This document shows positions 28,290-39,344 of a stretch of 64,000 bases of DNA, in pieces. The position numbers and the translations under genes were made by a program. Source of the stretch: Streptomyces sp. NBC_01214 (GTDB taxonomy: Bacteria > Actinomycetota > Actinomycetes > Streptomycetales > Streptomycetaceae). How positions within the stretch are numbered: position 1 is the stretch's first letter; every line of letters begins with the position of its first letter. Below the pieces are notes generated by a model, which worked only from the letters and a program-made list of their open reading frames with translations, did not search any database and was not told where the DNA came from. The stretch lies in assembly GCF_026340975.1 (NCBI RefSeq), contig NZ_JAPEOS010000001.1:1696501-1760500 (forward strand), in the 5' to 3' direction.

Positions 28290-29672
28290 GTGGCCGCCGA
28301 CAAGATCGAAACCATCGTCAGCCTGAGCAAGCGCCGTGGCTTCGTTTTCCCGTGCAGTGAGATCTACGGCGGCTCCAAGGCCGCCTGGGACTACGGCCCG
28401 CTCGGTGTCGAGCTCAAGGAGAACATCAAGCGCCAGTGGTGGAAGGCGATGGTCACCGGGCGTGAGGACATCGTCGGTATCGACTCCTCCGTGATCCTGG
28501 CCCCCGAGGTGTGGGTGGCCTCCGGCCACGTCGCCACCTTCTCGGACCCGCTGACCGAGTGCACCTCCTGCCACAAGCGCCACCGCGCGGACCACCTTGA
28601 AGAGGCGTACGAGGCCAAGCACGGCCGTATGCCCGCCAATGGTCTCGCCGACATCAACTGCCCCAACTGTGGTGTGAAGGGCCAGTTCACCGAGCCCAAG
28701 CAGTTCTCCGGCATGCTGGAGACCCACCTCGGCCCGACCCAGGACACCGGCTCGAAGGCGTACCTGCGCCCCGAGACCGCCCAGGGCATCTTCACCAACT
28801 TCGCCGTGGTGCAGACCACTTCGCGCAAGAGGCCGCCCTTCGGCATCGCGCAGATGGGCAAGTCCTTCCGGAACGAGATCACTCCGGGCAACTTCATCTT
28901 CCGCACCCGCGAGTTCGAGCAGATGGAGATGGAGTTCTTCGTCAAGCCGGGCGAGGACGAGCAGTGGCAGGAGTACTGGATGCAGGAGCGGTGGAACTGG
29001 TACCGCGACCTCGGCATCCGCGAGGAGAACATCCGCTGGTACGACCACCCGAAGGAGAAGCTGTCCCACTACTCGAAGCGCACCGCCGACATCGAGTACC
29101 GCTTCAACTTCGGTGGCAACGAGTTCTCTGAGCTCGAGGGCGTCGCCAACCGGACCGACTTCGACCTCAAGGCCCACTCCGCCGCCTCGGGTGCGAACCT
29201 CACCTACCACGACCAGGAGACGGGCGAGCGCTACACCCCGTACGTCATCGAGCCGGCCGCCGGCGTGAACCGCGCCATGCTCGCCTTCATGCTCGACGCG
29301 TACAACGAGGACGAGGCCCCGAACGCCAAGGGCGTCATGGAGAAGCGCACCGTGATGCGCCTCGACCCGCGCCTGGCCCCGATCAAGGTCGCCGTCCTGC
29401 CGCTGTCCCGCAACGCGCAGCTGTCGCCGAAGGCCAAGGGCCTCGCCGCCGACCTGCGCAAGAACTGGAACATCGAGTTCGACGACGCGGGCGCCATCGG
29501 CCGCCGCTACCGCCGCCAGGACGAGATCGGTACGCCGTTCTGCGTCACCGTCGACTTCGACACCCTGGACGACAACGCGGTGACCGTGCGCGAGCGCGAC
29601 ACCATGAAGCAGGAGCGCGTCTCCCTGGACCAGATCCAGGCCTACCTCGGCAGCCGTCTGCTCGGCTGCTAG
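28290..29672 (+). CDS. glyS: Glycyl-tRNA synthetase (alpha2 type)
   Basis: A 460-residue class II synthetase of the dimeric bacterial/eukaryotic type. The start [23 protein letters not shown] is diagnostic; [13 protein letters not shown] is motif 2 region; [10 protein letters not shown] is motif 3. A zinc knuckle ([11 protein letters not shown] ... CPNCG) lies between residues 90 and 130. The C-terminal anticodon-binding domain begins at [13 protein letters not shown] 28290 follows GAAGAGAG-like purines. It is divergent from znuA and ends in a long terminator. Confidence 0.96.
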   Translation: MAADKIETIVSLSKRRGFVFPCSEIYGGSKAAWDYGPLGVELKENIKRQWWKAMVTGREDIVGIDSSVILAPEVWVASGHVATFSDPLTECTSCHKRHRADHLEEAYEAKHGRMPANGLADINCPNCGVKGQFTEPKQFSGMLETHLGPTQDTGSKAYLRPETAQGIFTNFAVVQTTSRKRPPFGIAQMGKSFRNEITPGNFIFRTREFEQMEMEFFVKPGEDEQWQEYWMQERWNWYRDLGIREENIRWYDHPKEKLSHYSKRTADIEYRFNFGGNEFSELEGVANRTDFDLKAHSAASGANLTYHDQETGERYTPYVIEPAAGVNRAMLAFMLDAYNEDEAPNAKGVMEKRTVMRLDPRLAPIKVAVLPLSRNAQLSPKAKGLAADLRKNWNIEFDDAGAIGRRYRRQDEIGTPFCVTVDFDTLDDNAVTVRERDTMKQERVSLDQIQAYLGSRLLGC

Positions 29673-29685
29673 GTCCTGCCGCACG

Positions 29686-29734
29686 AAGACCGGTGGCCCG
29701 GTGCGCTCGCAGCGCACCGGGCCACCGGTCTTTT
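29686..29734. terminator. Strong terminator after glyS
   Basis: A 22-bp perfect stem (29686-29707 with 29711-29732) with a 3-nt loop, followed by TTTT. It serves the convergent glyS and VC0807-family genes. Confidence 0.9.
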
Positions 29735-29751
29735 CGCGGGGCGGGCCCGGA

Positions 29752-30465
29752 TCAGGGGGCCGCTGCCGCCTGGGCCGCCGCCTCGGCCGCGCGGCGCTCC
29801 CCTTCGGCCTGGGAGCGCTTCCCGTACAGGGCGGTCCATACGCCGAGTGCGCCCAGCACGCCGTAGATCATGATCGGGCTGACCGCCACCATGGTCTTGG
29901 TGTCCAGCGTGTAGGCCAGGAAGACGCGGACGAGGGCCTCGGTGACGTACGCGATGCCCCAGACCAGCGTCATCCGGTTCATGGTGGTGCGGAAGCCCTC
30001 GAACTGCCACAGGCCGTTCCACCAGGCGGTGCTCTCCGGGGTGCCGTCGGTGGCGAACTTGCGGCCGAAGTAGAACATCAGCGGGCGCGGCGCGAGCAGC
30101 GTCCCCAGGCAGAGCAGCCCGAAGAGCCCGGTGACCCCCGAGTCCTTGATGAGCAGGGCGCGGGCCGAGTGCGCGCCGACGAGCGAGACGACGGCGGTGA
30201 TCACCAGGAACACCAGGGTGACGACGGCGAACTCGTCGAGCTTGCGCCGCCAGGCCAGGCTGATGACGCTGTCGAGCACCGGCCAGGCGCTGCTCACCAG
30301 CAGCGCGGAGAACGCGCTCCAGCCGTGGTCCTCGGTGAGCATGTTGTACGTGATGATCGGCGCGACCACGTTGAGCCCGATGGTCAGGATCCAGCCGAGG
30401 GCGGCGGCGCCGCCCGAGCGCTTCGGAGGTGCCGGTCGTGCGTCGTGAGTTGCTGGAGTGGACAA
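29752..30465 (-). CDS. VC0807-family integral membrane protein
   Basis: A 237-residue protein with about six hydrophobic segments and a Pro/Lys-rich N terminus and Ala-rich C terminus. The pattern APIITYNMLTEDHGWSAFSALLVSSAWPVLDSV...FYFGRKFATDG..STAWWNGLW matches the VC0807 family, common in actinobacteria and of unknown function. The start is TTG at 30465, supported by AGGGGGAAC about 5 nt upstream. Converges with glyS; the TetR gene lies 139 nt upstream on the same strand. Confidence 0.78.
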   Translation of the reverse strand: MSTPATHDARPAPPKRSGGAAALGWILTIGLNVVAPIITYNMLTEDHGWSAFSALLVSSAWPVLDSVISLAWRRKLDEFAVVTLVFLVITAVVSLVGAHSARALLIKDSGVTGLFGLLCLGTLLAPRPLMFYFGRKFATDGTPESTAWWNGLWQFEGFRTTMNRMTLVWGIAYVTEALVRVFLAYTLDTKTMVAVSPIMIYGVLGALGVWTALYGKRSQAEGERRAAEAAAQAAAAP

Positions 30466-30604
30466 GGTTCCCCCTGGAACGAGCCTGATGACGTGCGGTA
30501 GGGGGACCGTAAGGAGATTGACGGGACGCGAACAACTCGAACGCGCCCAAAATGATCATCAAGTTGTCCGGACTGACTGATTCCGGTCGGCGGCCGCCGC
30601 TGCG

Positions 30605-31198
30605 TCAGGCGCGCAGGCCCCGGATCACGAGGGCGGTGACCGCCTCGAACTCGGTGATGATCGTCGGCGAGAGCCAGTCGGCCGCGTACTGCGGGTCGTG
30701 GAAGCGGCCGGTGGCGTCGAAGACCGCGCGGGCCGCCGCCGGCACGTCCTCGGCGGCGAGCGAGCCCGCGGCCACGCCCTCGGCGATGATCCGGCCCAGC
30801 TGGTCGATGAGCTCGCTCAGGTGCGCGTCCACCACGCCGCTGTTTTCCGCGAGCAGCACGGTGTAGGTGGCGAACAGTTCCGGGTCGTCGCCCGCCTTGT
30901 GGCGCTTGGCCTCGAAGAGGGCCTCCAGCCACGCCTCCAACTTGGAGGGGGCGCTCCCGGTGGGAGCGGAGGTGATCTCCTCCAGCATGACCACGCTCCT
31001 GGCGAGCCAGCGGTCCGTAACGGCTTCGCGCAGCGCCGCCTTCGACGGGAAGTGCCGGTACACGCTGCCGTGGCTGACACCCAGGGCGCGGGCCACGTCC
31101 ACCACGGTCGCCTTGGTGGGACCGAAGCGGCGCAGCACCTCCTCGGTGGTCGCGAGGATGCGCTCGGGAGTCAGGGGCTCGGCAGCAGCGGGAGGCAT
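30605..31198 (-). CDS. TetR/AcrR-family regulator
   Basis: A 197-residue regulator. The N-terminal helix-turn-helix is ATVVDVARALGVSHGSVYRHFPSKAALREAV, the C-terminal part is the ligand-binding helical domain. It starts 21 nt after the aldo/keto reductase gene on the same strand, so it is the second gene of that transcript. The perfect 15-bp inverted repeat over the reductase promoter (32294-32329) is the likely operator, giving autoregulation. Confidence 0.9.
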   Translation of the reverse strand: MPPAAAEPLTPERILATTEEVLRRFGPTKATVVDVARALGVSHGSVYRHFPSKAALREAVTDRWLARSVVMLEEITSAPTGSAPSKLEAWLEALFEAKRHKAGDDPELFATYTVLLAENSGVVDAHLSELIDQLGRIIAEGVAAGSLAAEDVPAAARAVFDATGRFHDPQYAADWLSPTIITEFEAVTALVIRGLRA

Positions 31199-31219
31199 GG
31201 GTACGACCGTACCGTCAGC

Positions 31220-32278
31220 TCAGTGCTCACTGTCGAGGTGGGCCATCTGGGCCGCCGGGTACCTCTCGCCGGCCGCGGCGCCCGCGGGGACGGCCTCCTC
31301 GACGGCGGCCAGGTCGGCGGCGTCGAGGGAGACATCCATGGCACCCAGTGCCTCGGCGAGTCGGTCCCGGCGGCGGGCGCCCACCAGCGGCACGATGTCG
31401 ACCCCGTGCCGCGGCCCCTGCGCGAGCACCCAGGCGATCGCGGTCTGGGCGACGCTCACGCCCTTGCCCTCGGCCACCTTGCGCAGCGCCTCCACCAGGT
31501 CGAGGTTCCGGTGCAGGTTGTCGCCCTGGAAGCGGGGGCTCATGCCGCGGAAGTCGCCCGGGGCCAGTGCGCGGTCGCGGGTGAAGTGGCCGCTGATGAG
31601 CCCGCGGGACAGTACCCCGTACGCCGTGATCCCTATGCCGAGCTCGCGGGCGGTCGGCAGGATCTCGGCCTCGATGCCGCGGGAGATCAGCGAGTACTCG
31701 ATCTGGAGGTCGGAGATCGGGGCGACGGCAGCGGCCCGGCGCAGGGTGTCCGCGCCGACCTCCGAGAGGCCGATGTGGCGCACGTGTCCGGCCTCGACCG
31801 CCTCGGCGATGGCCCCGACGGTCTCCTCGATCGGTACGTCCGGGTCCACCCGCGCGATCCGGTAGATGTCGATGTGGTCCCGGCCGAGCCGCTGGATCGA
31901 GTAGGCCAGGAAGTTCTTGACGGCCTCCGGCCGGCCGTCGTATCCGGTGAAGCCGCCCTCGACCGTGCGCAGCGCGCCGAACTTGACGCTGGTCAGCGCC
32001 CGCTCCCGGGCCTCGGCGGGCGCCGTGCTCAAGGCCTCGGCGATCAGCAGTTCGTTGTGCCCCATGCCGTAGAAGTCGCCGGTGTCCAGCAGCGTGTGCG
32101 TGCCGTCGGGGGCGGCGTCGAGATAGGCGTGGATGGTCGCGATGGACTCGGCGCGGTCCGCCTCCCCGTAGAGGGCGGACATCCCCATGCAGCCCAGCCC
32201 CAACGGGAAGACGGTGGGGCCGGTGCTGCCGAGAGTGCGGTGGTCGGGGGTCGTGTGGGTGCTCTCGTTCGTCGTCAT
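31220..32278 (-). CDS. Aldo/keto reductase
   Basis: A 352-residue AKR. The barrel start LGSTGPTVFPLGLGCMGMS, the catalytic block LLDTGDFYGMGHNE with Asp and Tyr, the Lys in TSVKFGAL, and the cofactor-end block IVPLVGARRRDRLAEALGA are all present. It reduces carbonyls with NADPH; the substrate is unknown. ATG 32278 sits 6 nt after a -10-like CATTCT (32290-32285, minus strand), so the mRNA may be leaderless. First gene of the AKR-tetR unit. Confidence 0.9.
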   Translation of the reverse strand: MTTNESTHTTPDHRTLGSTGPTVFPLGLGCMGMSALYGEADRAESIATIHAYLDAAPDGTHTLLDTGDFYGMGHNELLIAEALSTAPAEARERALTSVKFGALRTVEGGFTGYDGRPEAVKNFLAYSIQRLGRDHIDIYRIARVDPDVPIEETVGAIAEAVEAGHVRHIGLSEVGADTLRRAAAVAPISDLQIEYSLISRGIEAEILPTARELGIGITAYGVLSRGLISGHFTRDRALAPGDFRGMSPRFQGDNLHRNLDLVEALRKVAEGKGVSVAQTAIAWVLAQGPRHGVDIVPLVGARRRDRLAEALGAMDVSLDAADLAAVEEAVPAGAAAGERYPAAQMAHLDSEH

Positions 32279-32284
32279 GGAACG

Positions 32285-32329
32285 AGAATGGCATGACGAG
32301 TGACAGATTTCAATATCTGTCACTCGTCA
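32285..32329 (-). promoter_or_regulatory. Promoter and 15-bp inverted-repeat operator of the AKR-tetR unit
   Basis: TGACGAGTGACAGAT (32294-32308) and ATCTGTCACTCGTCA (32315-32329) form a perfect inverted repeat with a 6-nt centre. On the minus strand the centre holds TTGAAA (-35, 32313-32308), 17 nt before CATTCT (-10, 32290-32285). The repeat covers the -35 and spacer, as expected for a TetR operator. It also lies 4 nt after the DoxX stop and could double as its terminator. Confidence 0.65.
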
Positions 32330-32332
32330 GTG

Positions 32333-32677
32333 TCAGGCGAGGATCCGCAGCGCCAGGGCGGCCGCCGCGACCAGGGTCAAGACGGCCGCCGGCGTCAGCT
32401 CGTAGTCCTTGACCCGGAGGTGGCTGATGACCGCGCCGATGAAGTAGAGGGTCACGCCGGCCGCCGCCGCCACGCCGAGCGGAGTCACCCAAAGGCCCGC
32501 CACCAGGCCGATCGCGCCCGCGGCCTTGAGGGTGGCGAGGCGCGGCAGCCACGAGTCCGGGACCTGGACCTTCTGCATGCTCGCCACGATCTGATCGTTG
32601 CGCTGGAGGGTGAAGGTGGCGGATGCGGTGAGGACGAGGGCGAGCAGGACGCCGACGACGGCGTAGGCGATGAACAT
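32333..32677 (-). CDS. DoxX-family membrane protein
   Basis: A 114-residue protein with four hydrophobic segments (FIAYAVVGVLLALVLT, AAGAIGLVAGLWV, LGVAAAAGVTLYFIGAVI, AAVLTLVAAAALAL) in the DoxX pattern. DoxX proteins are linked to quinone-dependent or thiol redox processes at the membrane. ATG 32677 has TTGGAGATCTTC upstream, a good ribosome site; the frame is open to ATG 32710 without one. It is divergent from the MarR gene, its probable regulator. Confidence 0.82.
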   Translation of the reverse strand: MFIAYAVVGVLLALVLTASATFTLQRNDQIVASMQKVQVPDSWLPRLATLKAAGAIGLVAGLWVTPLGVAAAAGVTLYFIGAVISHLRVKDYELTPAAVLTLVAAAALALRILA

Positions 32678-32710
32678 GAAGATCTCCAACGGTCGGTGAT
32701 GTGAAACCAT

Positions 32711-32761
32711 TGAATAGCATCAACGATATCTTGAACGCAATCATTTCCCGGTTGCTACGAT
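32711..32761. promoter_or_regulatory. Divergent doxX/marR promoter region with candidate MarR operator
   Basis: TCAACGATATCTTGA (32720-32734) is an inverted repeat TCAA-N7-TTGA. It fills the spacer between minus-strand TTGCGT (32740-32735) and TATTCA (32716-32711) for doxX. For marR, TTGAAC (32731-32736) and TACGAT (32756-32761) stand 19 nt apart, and TACGAT ends 7 nt before ATG 32769. Confidence 0.45.
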
Positions 32762-32768
32762 GTGGACC

Positions 32769-33224
32769 ATGACGGCAGATCAGGACGGACCGCACCCTCC
32801 GCAGCGGCTGGGCCTGCTGCTGGCCTGGCACGGATCGGTCACCCAGACGCGGATGAAGCGGGCGCTCGGCGCGGCCGGGCTCACCCCCCGGCACGCGATG
32901 ACGCTGATGCACCTGGAGGGCGGCCCCATCAGCCAGCGGGCGCTCGCCGAGCGGCTGGAGGTGGACCCGAGCGTGCTCGTCGGGATCCTGAACGACCTGG
33001 AGGGCGAGGGCCTGGCCGAACGCCGCCGGGACCCAGCCGACCGCCGCCGTCACAACGTGGCCATCACCGAAGCCGGCGGAGCGGCCCTCCACAAGACGAA
33101 CGCCGCCCTCGACGAGGTCGAGAGCGGCATCTTCGCGGGCCTGTCGGCCGCGGAGCGCGAGCTCCTGCGCGGCCTCCTCGACCGGGTCAACACCTCGGCC
33201 GAGGACTTCAACTGCGGCGAGTAG
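32769..33224 (+). CDS. MarR-family transcriptional regulator
   Basis: A 151-residue MarR protein. The winged-helix core is ISQRALAERLEVDPSVLVGILNDLEGEGLAERRRDPADRRRHNVAITEAG, including the conserved wing D-x-R-x3. It is divergent from doxX, which suggests a redox- or small-molecule-responsive pair. ATG 32769 is favoured because the -10-like TACGAT ends just upstream (leaderless); ATG 32760 is in frame too. Confidence 0.88.
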   Translation: MTADQDGPHPPQRLGLLLAWHGSVTQTRMKRALGAAGLTPRHAMTLMHLEGGPISQRALAERLEVDPSVLVGILNDLEGEGLAERRRDPADRRRHNVAITEAGGAALHKTNAALDEVESGIFAGLSAAERELLRGLLDRVNTSAEDFNCGE

Positions 33225-33242
33225 CCGCCGGGCGGAGCACCC

Positions 33243-34691
33243 TCAGGCCCGCGGGGAACCCGTCACGGCAGCGGCGCCGACCGCGTCCTCCAGGGTGCGG
33301 GCGGTCCGTTCCGCCGTCGCCCGGGCCCACGCACCGCTCGTCGCCGCGCCCACGACCAGGACGAGCAGCCCGCAGACCGTGATGATCCACCAGGCCGGCT
33401 GGGCCGCGGCCGAGAAGTCCGAGCCGTTCGCCAGCCCGGCCGCCAGCACCGAGCCGATCACCGCGACGCCCAGGGTGCCGCCGGTCTGCCGGCTGGTGGA
33501 GGCGATGGCGGCCGCGACCCCGGCCTGGGAGCGCGGCATCCCGGACACCGCCGTATTGGTGATCGGCGCGTTCACCATGCCGAAGCCGAGCCCGAACAGC
33601 ATGTATCCGGTGAACAGCAGCGGGTTGGACGTCTCGGCCTCGAACAGGGCGAACAGCAGCCCGCTCGACGCCATCGCCACCCCCGCGATCAGCAGGCAGA
33701 GCCGCGGCCCACGGCTGCCCACCAGCCGCCCGGCCAGCGGCGCGAACAGGACGGTCAGGCCGGCCATCGGCAGCATGTAGAGCCCCGCGTGCAGGGCGCT
33801 GAGCCCCCGTACGTCCTGTAGGTACAGCGTGTTCAGGAAGAGGAAACCGGCCAGCCCGGCGAAGGCGCTGATCGCGATCACGGTCGACCCGCTGAAGGGC
33901 GCGCTCCGGAAGAACCGGAGATCGATCAGCGGCTCCTCGCGGCGGGGCTCGTGGATCAGCAGCCCCACGAACGAGGCGACGGCCACCACCGCACACCCCA
34001 TGATCAGCGGCGAGCGCCAGCCGGCGGCCGGCGCTTCGATGATCCCGTACGTCAGACTGCCCAGCAGGGCGATGACCAGCACCTGTCCCAGCGGATCCGG
34101 GCGGCGCGGCCGGGCCGCCCGGGACTCGGGGATGTGCCGCAGGGTCAGCGCGAACGCCGCCAGCCCGATCGGCAGATTGATCAGGAAGATCGAGCGCCAG
34201 CCCACGGAGTCCACCAGCACCCCGCCGATCAGGGGCCCCGCCGCCATGGAGACGCCCCCGACCGCACCCCACACACCGATGGCCCGGGCCCGCTCGGCGG
34301 GATCGGTGAAGGTGTTGGTGATGATCGACATCGCCACCGGGTTGAGCATCGCGCCGCCCACCGCCTGCACCATCCGGAAGACGATGAGCCAGTCGAGGCT
34401 GGGAGCGAGCGAGCAGAGCAGCGAGCCGCCCGTGAAGGCCACCAGACCGGCCACGAACACCTTCCGGCGCCCGATCCGGTCGGCCGTGGACCCCGCGAGC
34501 ATCAGCAGCGAGGCCAGCACGAGGGTGTAGGCGTCGATGCTCCACTGCAGCCCCGAGACCGAGGCGTCCAGGTCACGGCGCATCGAGGGCAGAGCGACGT
34601 TGAGCACGGTGTTGTCGAGGCTCACGATCAGCAGGCTCATGCAGCAGATCGCGAGGACGAGCGTGCGCTGCCGGGGACTCGGCTCGATCAT
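33243..34691 (-). CDS. MFS drug-efflux transporter (DHA2, 14 TM type)
   Basis: A 482-residue MFS exporter with about fourteen hydrophobic segments. DHA2 hallmarks are SLDNTVLNVALPSM in TM1 (motif D1), GSTADRIGRRKVF (motif A), FRMVQAVGGAMLNP (motif B) and VSMAAGPLIGGVLVDSVGWRSIFLINLP (motif C, antiporter). It should export drugs or a metabolite in exchange for protons. It converges with the MarR gene (18-nt gap) and is divergent from dusB. Confidence 0.9.
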   Translation of the reverse strand: MIEPSPRQRTLVLAICCMSLLIVSLDNTVLNVALPSMRRDLDASVSGLQWSIDAYTLVLASLLMLAGSTADRIGRRKVFVAGLVAFTGGSLLCSLAPSLDWLIVFRMVQAVGGAMLNPVAMSIITNTFTDPAERARAIGVWGAVGGVSMAAGPLIGGVLVDSVGWRSIFLINLPIGLAAFALTLRHIPESRAARPRRPDPLGQVLVIALLGSLTYGIIEAPAAGWRSPLIMGCAVVAVASFVGLLIHEPRREEPLIDLRFFRSAPFSGSTVIAISAFAGLAGFLFLNTLYLQDVRGLSALHAGLYMLPMAGLTVLFAPLAGRLVGSRGPRLCLLIAGVAMASSGLLFALFEAETSNPLLFTGYMLFGLGFGMVNAPITNTAVSGMPRSQAGVAAAIASTSRQTGGTLGVAVIGSVLAAGLANGSDFSAAAQPAWWIITVCGLLVLVVGAATSGAWARATAERTARTLEDAVGAAAVTGSPRA

Positions 34692-34742
34692 GCGCCGATG
34701 CTACGTCCCCCCCACCCCCTCGGCATGCGGGACAATGGGCGG

Positions 34743-35885
34743 ATGACCACGCTCCCTCCGCCCCTCGCGATCGGCCCGCACACCGTGCAGCCCCCGGTGG
34801 TGCTCGCACCCATGGCCGGTATCACCAACGCCCCGTTCCGCACCCTCTGCCGGGAGTTCTCGGGCGGCAAGGGGCTGTTCGTGAGCGAGATGATCACGAC
34901 CCGGGCCCTGGTCGAGCGCAACGAGAAGACCATGCAGCTGATCCACTTCGACGAGACCGAGAAGCCCCGCTCGATTCAGCTGTACGGGGTGGACCCGGCC
35001 ACGGTCGGCAAGGCGGTCCGCATGATCGTCGAAGAGGACCGCGCCGACCACATCGACCTCAACTTCGGCTGCCCGGTCCCCAAGGTGACCCGCAAGGGCG
35101 GCGGCTCGGCCCTCCCGTACAAGCGCAACCTGCTGCGCGCGATCCTGCGCGAGGCCGTCGCCGGCGCCGGCGACCTGCCGGTCACCATGAAGATGCGCAA
35201 GGGCATCAACGACGAGCACCTCACCTACCTCGACGCGGGCCGGATCGCCGTCGAGGAGGGGGTCACCGCCATAGCCCTGCACGGCCGGACCACCGCCCAG
35301 CACTACGGAGGCACCGCCGACTGGGACGCCATCGCGCGGCTGAAGGAACACGTGCCGGAGATCCCGGTGCTCGGCAACGGCGACATCTGGTGCGCGGAGG
35401 ACGCGCTGCGCATGGTCCGCGAGACCGGCTGCGACGGGGTGGTCGTGGGACGCGGCTGCCTGGGGCGGCCGTGGCTGTTCAACGACCTGGTGGCGGCCTT
35501 CGAAGGGCGCCCCGAGGACTTCCACAAGCCCACCCTGCGCGAGGTGGCGACCACCATGCACCGGCACGCGCAACTGCTGGGGGAGTGGATCGGCGACGAG
35601 GCGCGCGGGGTGATCGACTTCCGTAAGCACGTGGCTTGGTACCTCAAGGGCTTCTCGGTGGGCTCCGAGATGCGCAAGAAGCTCGCGGTCACCTCTTCCC
35701 TGGCCGAGCTCGACGCTCATCTGAGCGAGCTCGATCTGGATCAAGCATGGCCGGAGAGCGCGGACGGGCCTCGCGGTCGGACGTCCGGAAACAACCGAGT
35801 TGTCCTGCCGGACGGCTGGCTGAAGGACCCGTACGACTGCGCGGGTGTGAGCGAGGACGCTGAACTGGACACCTCCGGAGGCTGA
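34743..35885 (+). CDS. dusB: tRNA-dihydrouridine synthase (DusB type)
   Basis: A 380-residue FMN enzyme. PMAGITNAPFR is the N-terminal signature, the catalytic Cys is in LNFGCPVPKVTRKGGGSAL, and LHGRTTAQHYGGTADWD and GNGDIW complete the FMN barrel. It reduces specific uridines of tRNA to dihydrouridine. The ATG at 34743 begins the conserved sequence; a -10-like GACAAT at 34730-34735 suggests a leaderless mRNA. The frame is open far upstream but only as an antisense shadow of the MFS gene. A hairpin lies 86 nt after the stop. Confidence 0.93.
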   Translation: MTTLPPPLAIGPHTVQPPVVLAPMAGITNAPFRTLCREFSGGKGLFVSEMITTRALVERNEKTMQLIHFDETEKPRSIQLYGVDPATVGKAVRMIVEEDRADHIDLNFGCPVPKVTRKGGGSALPYKRNLLRAILREAVAGAGDLPVTMKMRKGINDEHLTYLDAGRIAVEEGVTAIALHGRTTAQHYGGTADWDAIARLKEHVPEIPVLGNGDIWCAEDALRMVRETGCDGVVVGRGCLGRPWLFNDLVAAFEGRPEDFHKPTLREVATTMHRHAQLLGEWIGDEARGVIDFRKHVAWYLKGFSVGSEMRKKLAVTSSLAELDAHLSELDLDQAWPESADGPRGRTSGNNRVVLPDGWLKDPYDCAGVSEDAELDTSGG

Positions 35886-35970
35886 CAAATCGCCCTCCGT
35901 GGTGCGTGATATACGCCACGCATGGGAAGGGTTTCGCTCAGATGAGCACAGAAGTCACGGGTAAGACTTT

Positions 35971-35999
35971 CAAAGGGTGGCACTGGGTGCCACCCTTTG
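35971..35999 (+). terminator. Terminator hairpin after dusB
   Basis: CAAAGGGTGGCAC (35971-35983) pairs perfectly with GTGCCACCCTTTG (35987-35999) around a TGG loop. The rest of the 364-nt gap 35886-36249 is relatively AT-rich and holds the ppdK promoter region, but I could not place a convincing -35/-10 pair. Confidence 0.75.
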
Positions 36000-36249
36000 T
36001 GCGTTCAACACTTGAAGGCAAATGTATCGATGATCGCTCATCCGAGCGTGATCAGGCCTCAGGATCCCCCTCACCCTTCGGCATGTGAACGCTCTTCCTA
36101 CTTTCTGATTACCCATGAGTTACTTTCGATCTGCTGGCGCACGGGTGGTTACAGCCGTATGACGACCAAGTGGACGTACCCAGAAGCCTTCGATCTGGGT
36201 ATGTTCCTGGCCGTCAGGGCAGCCACCGAGCCTCGAGGAGTCGAGACCC

Positions 36250-38958
<2,709 letters not shown>

Positions 38959-39030
38959 CCCACGGGCCGCCAAGGGCCCCATAGACCGCGCCTGTCCCCG
39001 GGTTCCCTGACTGCCCGGGGGCGGGCGCGC

Positions 39031-39058
39031 CTATTTTTGTTGTTCAACACAAATCTTT
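39031..39058. other. AT-rich palindromic element downstream of ppdK
   Basis: A run of about 28 nt, mostly A/T, around TGTTCAACA (39040-39048) interrupts otherwise very GC-rich DNA. TTTGT and ACAAA flank the core in inverted order. It might be part of a terminator or a binding site; I see no gene for it. Confidence 0.3.
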
Positions 39059-39067
39059 ACGCCAGCA

Positions 39068-39099
39068 GGCGGTGGACGGATCCCCACCCGTCCACCGCC
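39068..39099 (+). terminator. Terminator hairpin of ppdK
   Basis: GGCGGTGGACGG (39068-39079) pairs with CCGTCCACCGCC (39088-39099), a perfect 12-bp stem with an 8-nt loop. Confidence 0.75.
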
Positions 39100-39227
39100 G
39101 CTGTCATTCTGCCGGGCACGTCGGCGCTTCCCGGTGCGACCGACCGCCAGGCCCCGCAAAGCCCCCCACGGCCTTCGCGGAGCGTTTCGGTCGCACCGGA
39201 GTGTGCCCGGCGGAGTACAGGATTTCG

Positions 39228-39304
39228 GTTGTCACGCCCCCGCCGAAAGGGGTTTCAACTGTGGCCGAAAGGGCGTGGTGACAACGTGTGACGGCATGCA
39301 TACT
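39228..39304 (+). promoter_or_regulatory. Upstream repeats of the DUF5937 regulator gene
   Basis: GTTGTCAC (39228-39235) and GTGACAAC (39278-39285) form inverted 8-mers 42 nt apart; between them GCCGAAAGGG occurs twice as direct copies (39242-39251, 39264-39273). CATACT at 39299-39304 is a possible -10, with GTGACA (39278-39283) 15 nt upstream. This is a candidate autoregulatory region. Confidence 0.35.
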
Positions 39305-39344
39305 CATGGAGCGGGGGGATTGCGGTTGCACAGGTGGGGGTTCG

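Noticed and set aside
35942..36088. Short ORF after dusB containing the hairpin
   Set aside because: Its codons include both arms of a perfect hairpin, so it is better explained as the terminator.
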